Origin: Methylopumilus sp036567085
Lineage (GTDB): Bacteria; Pseudomonadota; Gammaproteobacteria; Burkholderiales; Methylophilaceae
Assembly: GCA_036567085.1 (NCBI GenBank)
Contig: DATCVG010000021.1
Coordinates: 1-7,577 of the forward strand
Length of the DNA: 7,577 nt
Direction: 5' to 3'
Below the pieces are notes generated by a model that worked only from the letters and a program-made list of their open reading frames with translations, did not search any database and was not told the DNA's origin. Both the position numbers and the translations under genes were made by a program. Shown piece after piece: positions 6,297 to 7,577 of the stretch (its first letter is position 1; each line of letters opens with the position of its first letter).

Positions 6297-7073
6297 ATGA
6301 AAAAACTCATTCTTCTAGCATGTTTATTTACGGCACCTCTTTATGCGGCACTTTTTGAAGATACGGATGCAAGAAAAAAACTTCAGGAGATGCAATTAAA
6401 AGAAACAGAGTTAGAAGCGCGTATTGTAAATCTAGAGGCTGTCATTAAAAGTGGCAGCCTTAACGATATGCTCAATCAAATCGAATTAATCAAACAAGAT
6501 GTTTCTAAACTTCGCGGTGATATAGAAACACTTCGTCATTTAAATGCGACAGTTGAGCAGCGCCAGAAAGATCTCTATCAAGATTTAGATGGCAGACTTC
6601 GAAAGATGGAAGAAAAATCAGTTGCAAGTAATGCCACTCCATCTGGTAAGACTACAGAAGCTCCACCTGCGCCTGAAGTCAAACCACCATCAGATGAAGA
6701 GATAATTGATCAAGCGAATCAGCTTTTAGATGGCATGAAATATAAAGAGGCTTTCCAAGCCTTCACTGACTTTATAAAGCAATTTCCAAATAGTTCATTA
6801 TTGCCAGATGCTAAATATGGTTTAGCGAATTCGCAATTCAATTTAAAAAATTACAAAGCCTCTCTTGGGACTTATCAAAAATTACTGGATCAACACCCAG
6901 ATTTTATAAAAAACCCAGAAGCTTTATTAGGTTTAGCTAATGCACAAATTCAATTGGCATTAATTCCCGAAGCTAAAAAAAGCCTAAAGGATTTAATTAA
7001 AAAATATCCTAAGAGTGATGTGATTCAAAATGCTCAAAAGCGTTTGAAGGTTTTAGAAACTATTAAGCCCTAA
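6297..7073 (+). CDS. cpoB: CpoB (YbgF), cell division coordinator of the Tol-Pal system
   Basis: CpoB is a periplasmic protein that, in E. coli, binds TolA and regulates PBP1B/LpoB so that septal peptidoglycan synthesis keeps pace with outer-membrane constriction. The 258-residue protein (E. coli 263) has a short Sec signal peptide with likely cleavage after 'PLYA' (A17), leaving 'ALFEDTDARKK', as in the family. A long coiled coil (about 24-108), the trimerisation region, is rich in Leu/Glu/Lys. A Pro-rich linker (about 115-133) follows, then TPR-like repeats (about 134-258): 'ANQLLDGMKYKEAFQAFTDF', 'AKYGLANSQFNLKNYKASLG' and 'ALLGLANAQIQLALIPEAKK'. The ATG lies 13 bp after the pal stop, with only a weak TTAAGA before it. 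The gene closes the Tol-Pal set; its stop is also the in-frame stop upstream of queE. Confidence 0.94.
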   Translation: MKKLILLACLFTAPLYAALFEDTDARKKLQEMQLKETELEARIVNLEAVIKSGSLNDMLNQIELIKQDVSKLRGDIETLRHLNATVEQRQKDLYQDLDGRLRKMEEKSVASNATPSGKTTEAPPAPEVKPPSDEEIIDQANQLLDGMKYKEAFQAFTDFIKQFPNSSLLPDAKYGLANSQFNLKNYKASLGTYQKLLDQHPDFIKNPEALLGLANAQIQLALIPEAKKSLKDLIKKYPKSDVIQNAQKRLKVLETIKP

Positions 7074-7077
7074 AATT

Positions 7078-7108
7078 TTTACATCTTAAATTTTTTTAGT
7101 CTTACACT
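7078..7108 (+). promoter_or_regulatory. Candidate sigma-70-type promoter for queE
   Basis: TTTACA (7078-7083) matches five of six bases of the -35 consensus. TACACT (7103-7108) matches four of six of the -10 consensus. The spacer is 19 nt, longer than ideal. Transcription would start about 7114-7116, at or next to the queE GTG. This is a pattern match in a very AT-rich spacer, where chance matches are common, so confidence is low. The 42-bp spacer (7074-7115) is the longest between genes in the window. Confidence 0.25.
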
Positions 7109-7115
7109 CCTTAGC

Positions 7116-7577
7116 GTGACACAACTTAAAATCTTTGAAATTTTTTATTCACTACAAGGTGAATCTTCTCGCGTAGGATTGCCTACTATTTTTATTCGTC
7201 TAAGCGGATGCCCCATGCGCTGTAATTATTGCGATACGGCTTATGCTTTTCAAGGTGGTTCCATGATGACTATTGATGAGATTATGGAGGTAATCAAAAA
7301 ATACCATACTCTCTATGTCACAGTCACAGGCGGCGAGCCTTTAGCGCAAAAAGAAGTGTTGAGTCTTCTTAAAGTTTTAGCCGATCAAAATTTCAAAGTC
7401 TCTCTTGAAACGGGTGGCGGACTTTCTATTAAAGAAGTCGATTCTCGTATAAAAATTATTTTAGACATCAAGACACCCGAATCCGGTGAGGAGAAAAAAA
7501 ATTATTGGGAAAATTTAAATCTCATTCACTCAAAAGATGAAATTAAATTTGTACTTTGTAGTCGAGAGGATTATGAC
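7116..7577 (+). CDS. queE: QueE, 7-carboxy-7-deazaguanine synthase (5' part, cut by window end)
   Basis: QueE is a radical SAM enzyme that converts 6-carboxytetrahydropterin to 7-carboxy-7-deazaguanine in the pathway to preQ0 and queuosine. The 154 codons in the window, without a stop, are about three quarters of a usual QueE. They show the N-terminal 'IFYSLQGESSRVGLPTIFI' (9-27), where the substrate-binding loop lies, the CX3CX2C iron-sulfur cluster motif 'CPMRCNYC' (C32, C36, C39), the SAM-binding 'TGGEPL' (71-76) and 'LETGG' (97-101). The spacing is the canonical one, not the CX14CX2C variant of E. coli. GTG at 7116 is the only standard start between the in-frame stop at 7071-7073 and the conserved N-terminus. 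It has no Shine-Dalgarno sequence (upstream ACTCCTTAGC is pyrimidine-rich). In related clusters queC follows, outside this window. Confidence 0.93.
   Translation, partial: MTQLKIFEIFYSLQGESSRVGLPTIFIRLSGCPMRCNYCDTAYAFQGGSMMTIDEIMEVIKKYHTLYVTVTGGEPLAQKEVLSLLKVLADQNFKVSLETGGGLSIKEVDSRIKIILDIKTPESGEEKKNYWENLNLIHSKDEIKFVLCSREDYD

Noticed and set aside
6312..6323. 'LLAC' near the CpoB N-terminus as a lipoprotein lipobox
   Set aside because: The cysteine is residue 9, leaving almost no hydrophobic stretch before it; the signal peptidase I site after 'PLYA' (A17) fits the family.
7072..7097. AAAATTT...AAATTTT repeat followed by T run as an intrinsic terminator after cpoB
   Set aside because: The possible stem is about 7 bp of A-T pairs only, with no G-C core; too weak to call in such AT-rich DNA, although the T run (7091-7097) is suggestive.
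1..7577. A novel defence, mobile or biosynthetic system
   Set aside because: Every gene matches a well-known family in a known gene order; no integrase, transposase, repeat array, inverted terminal repeats or unexplained long spacer is present.

Overview
This window is a gap-free run of housekeeping genes, all on the + strand: tail of an upstream gene (probably yebC) - ruvC - ruvA - ruvB - ybgC - tolQ - tolR - tolA - tolB - pal - cpoB (ybgF) - queE (cut by the window end). The order ruvCAB-ybgC-tolQRAB-pal-cpoB-queE is a known synteny block in many Beta- and Gammaproteobacteria (for example Pseudomonas). The DNA is AT-rich, spacers are 0-42 bp and several genes overlap. With the beta-like TolA 'ELWDSIP' segment, this suggests a streamlined, low-GC betaproteobacterium, plausibly of the Methylophilaceae (OM43/Methylopumilus type). 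The family placement is inference.

Layout: positions 1-21 hold the last six codons of an upstream reading frame. Positions 30-2203 encode the Holliday-junction machinery: RuvC resolvase, RuvA junction-binding protein and RuvB AAA+ branch-migration motor. Positions 2191-7073 encode the cell-envelope Tol-Pal system: the YbgC hotdog thioesterase, the TolQ-TolR proton-driven motor, the TolA periplasm-spanning rod, the TolB beta-propeller, the Pal outer-membrane lipoprotein, and CpoB, which links Tol-Pal to peptidoglycan synthesis. From 7116 the 7-carboxy-7-deazaguanine synthase QueE begins, an enzyme of queuosine (preQ0) synthesis.

How they work together: RuvA and RuvB migrate Holliday junctions and RuvC cuts them. 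TolQ/TolR use the proton motive force to move TolA, which reaches across the periplasm to TolB and Pal and pulls the outer membrane inward during division. CpoB coordinates this with septal peptidoglycan synthesis. ruvC to cpoB are probably co-transcribed, with translational coupling at the overlaps. The only plausible internal promoter I see lies just before queE.

No mobile element, CRISPR array, tRNA, rRNA or stretch of more than 300 bp without a gene is visible. I found no previously undescribed system. The points most worth a second look are the queE start region (possible leaderless mRNA), a cysteine pair in Pal, the short TolA with a changed membrane motif, and a run of eight A in tolA.
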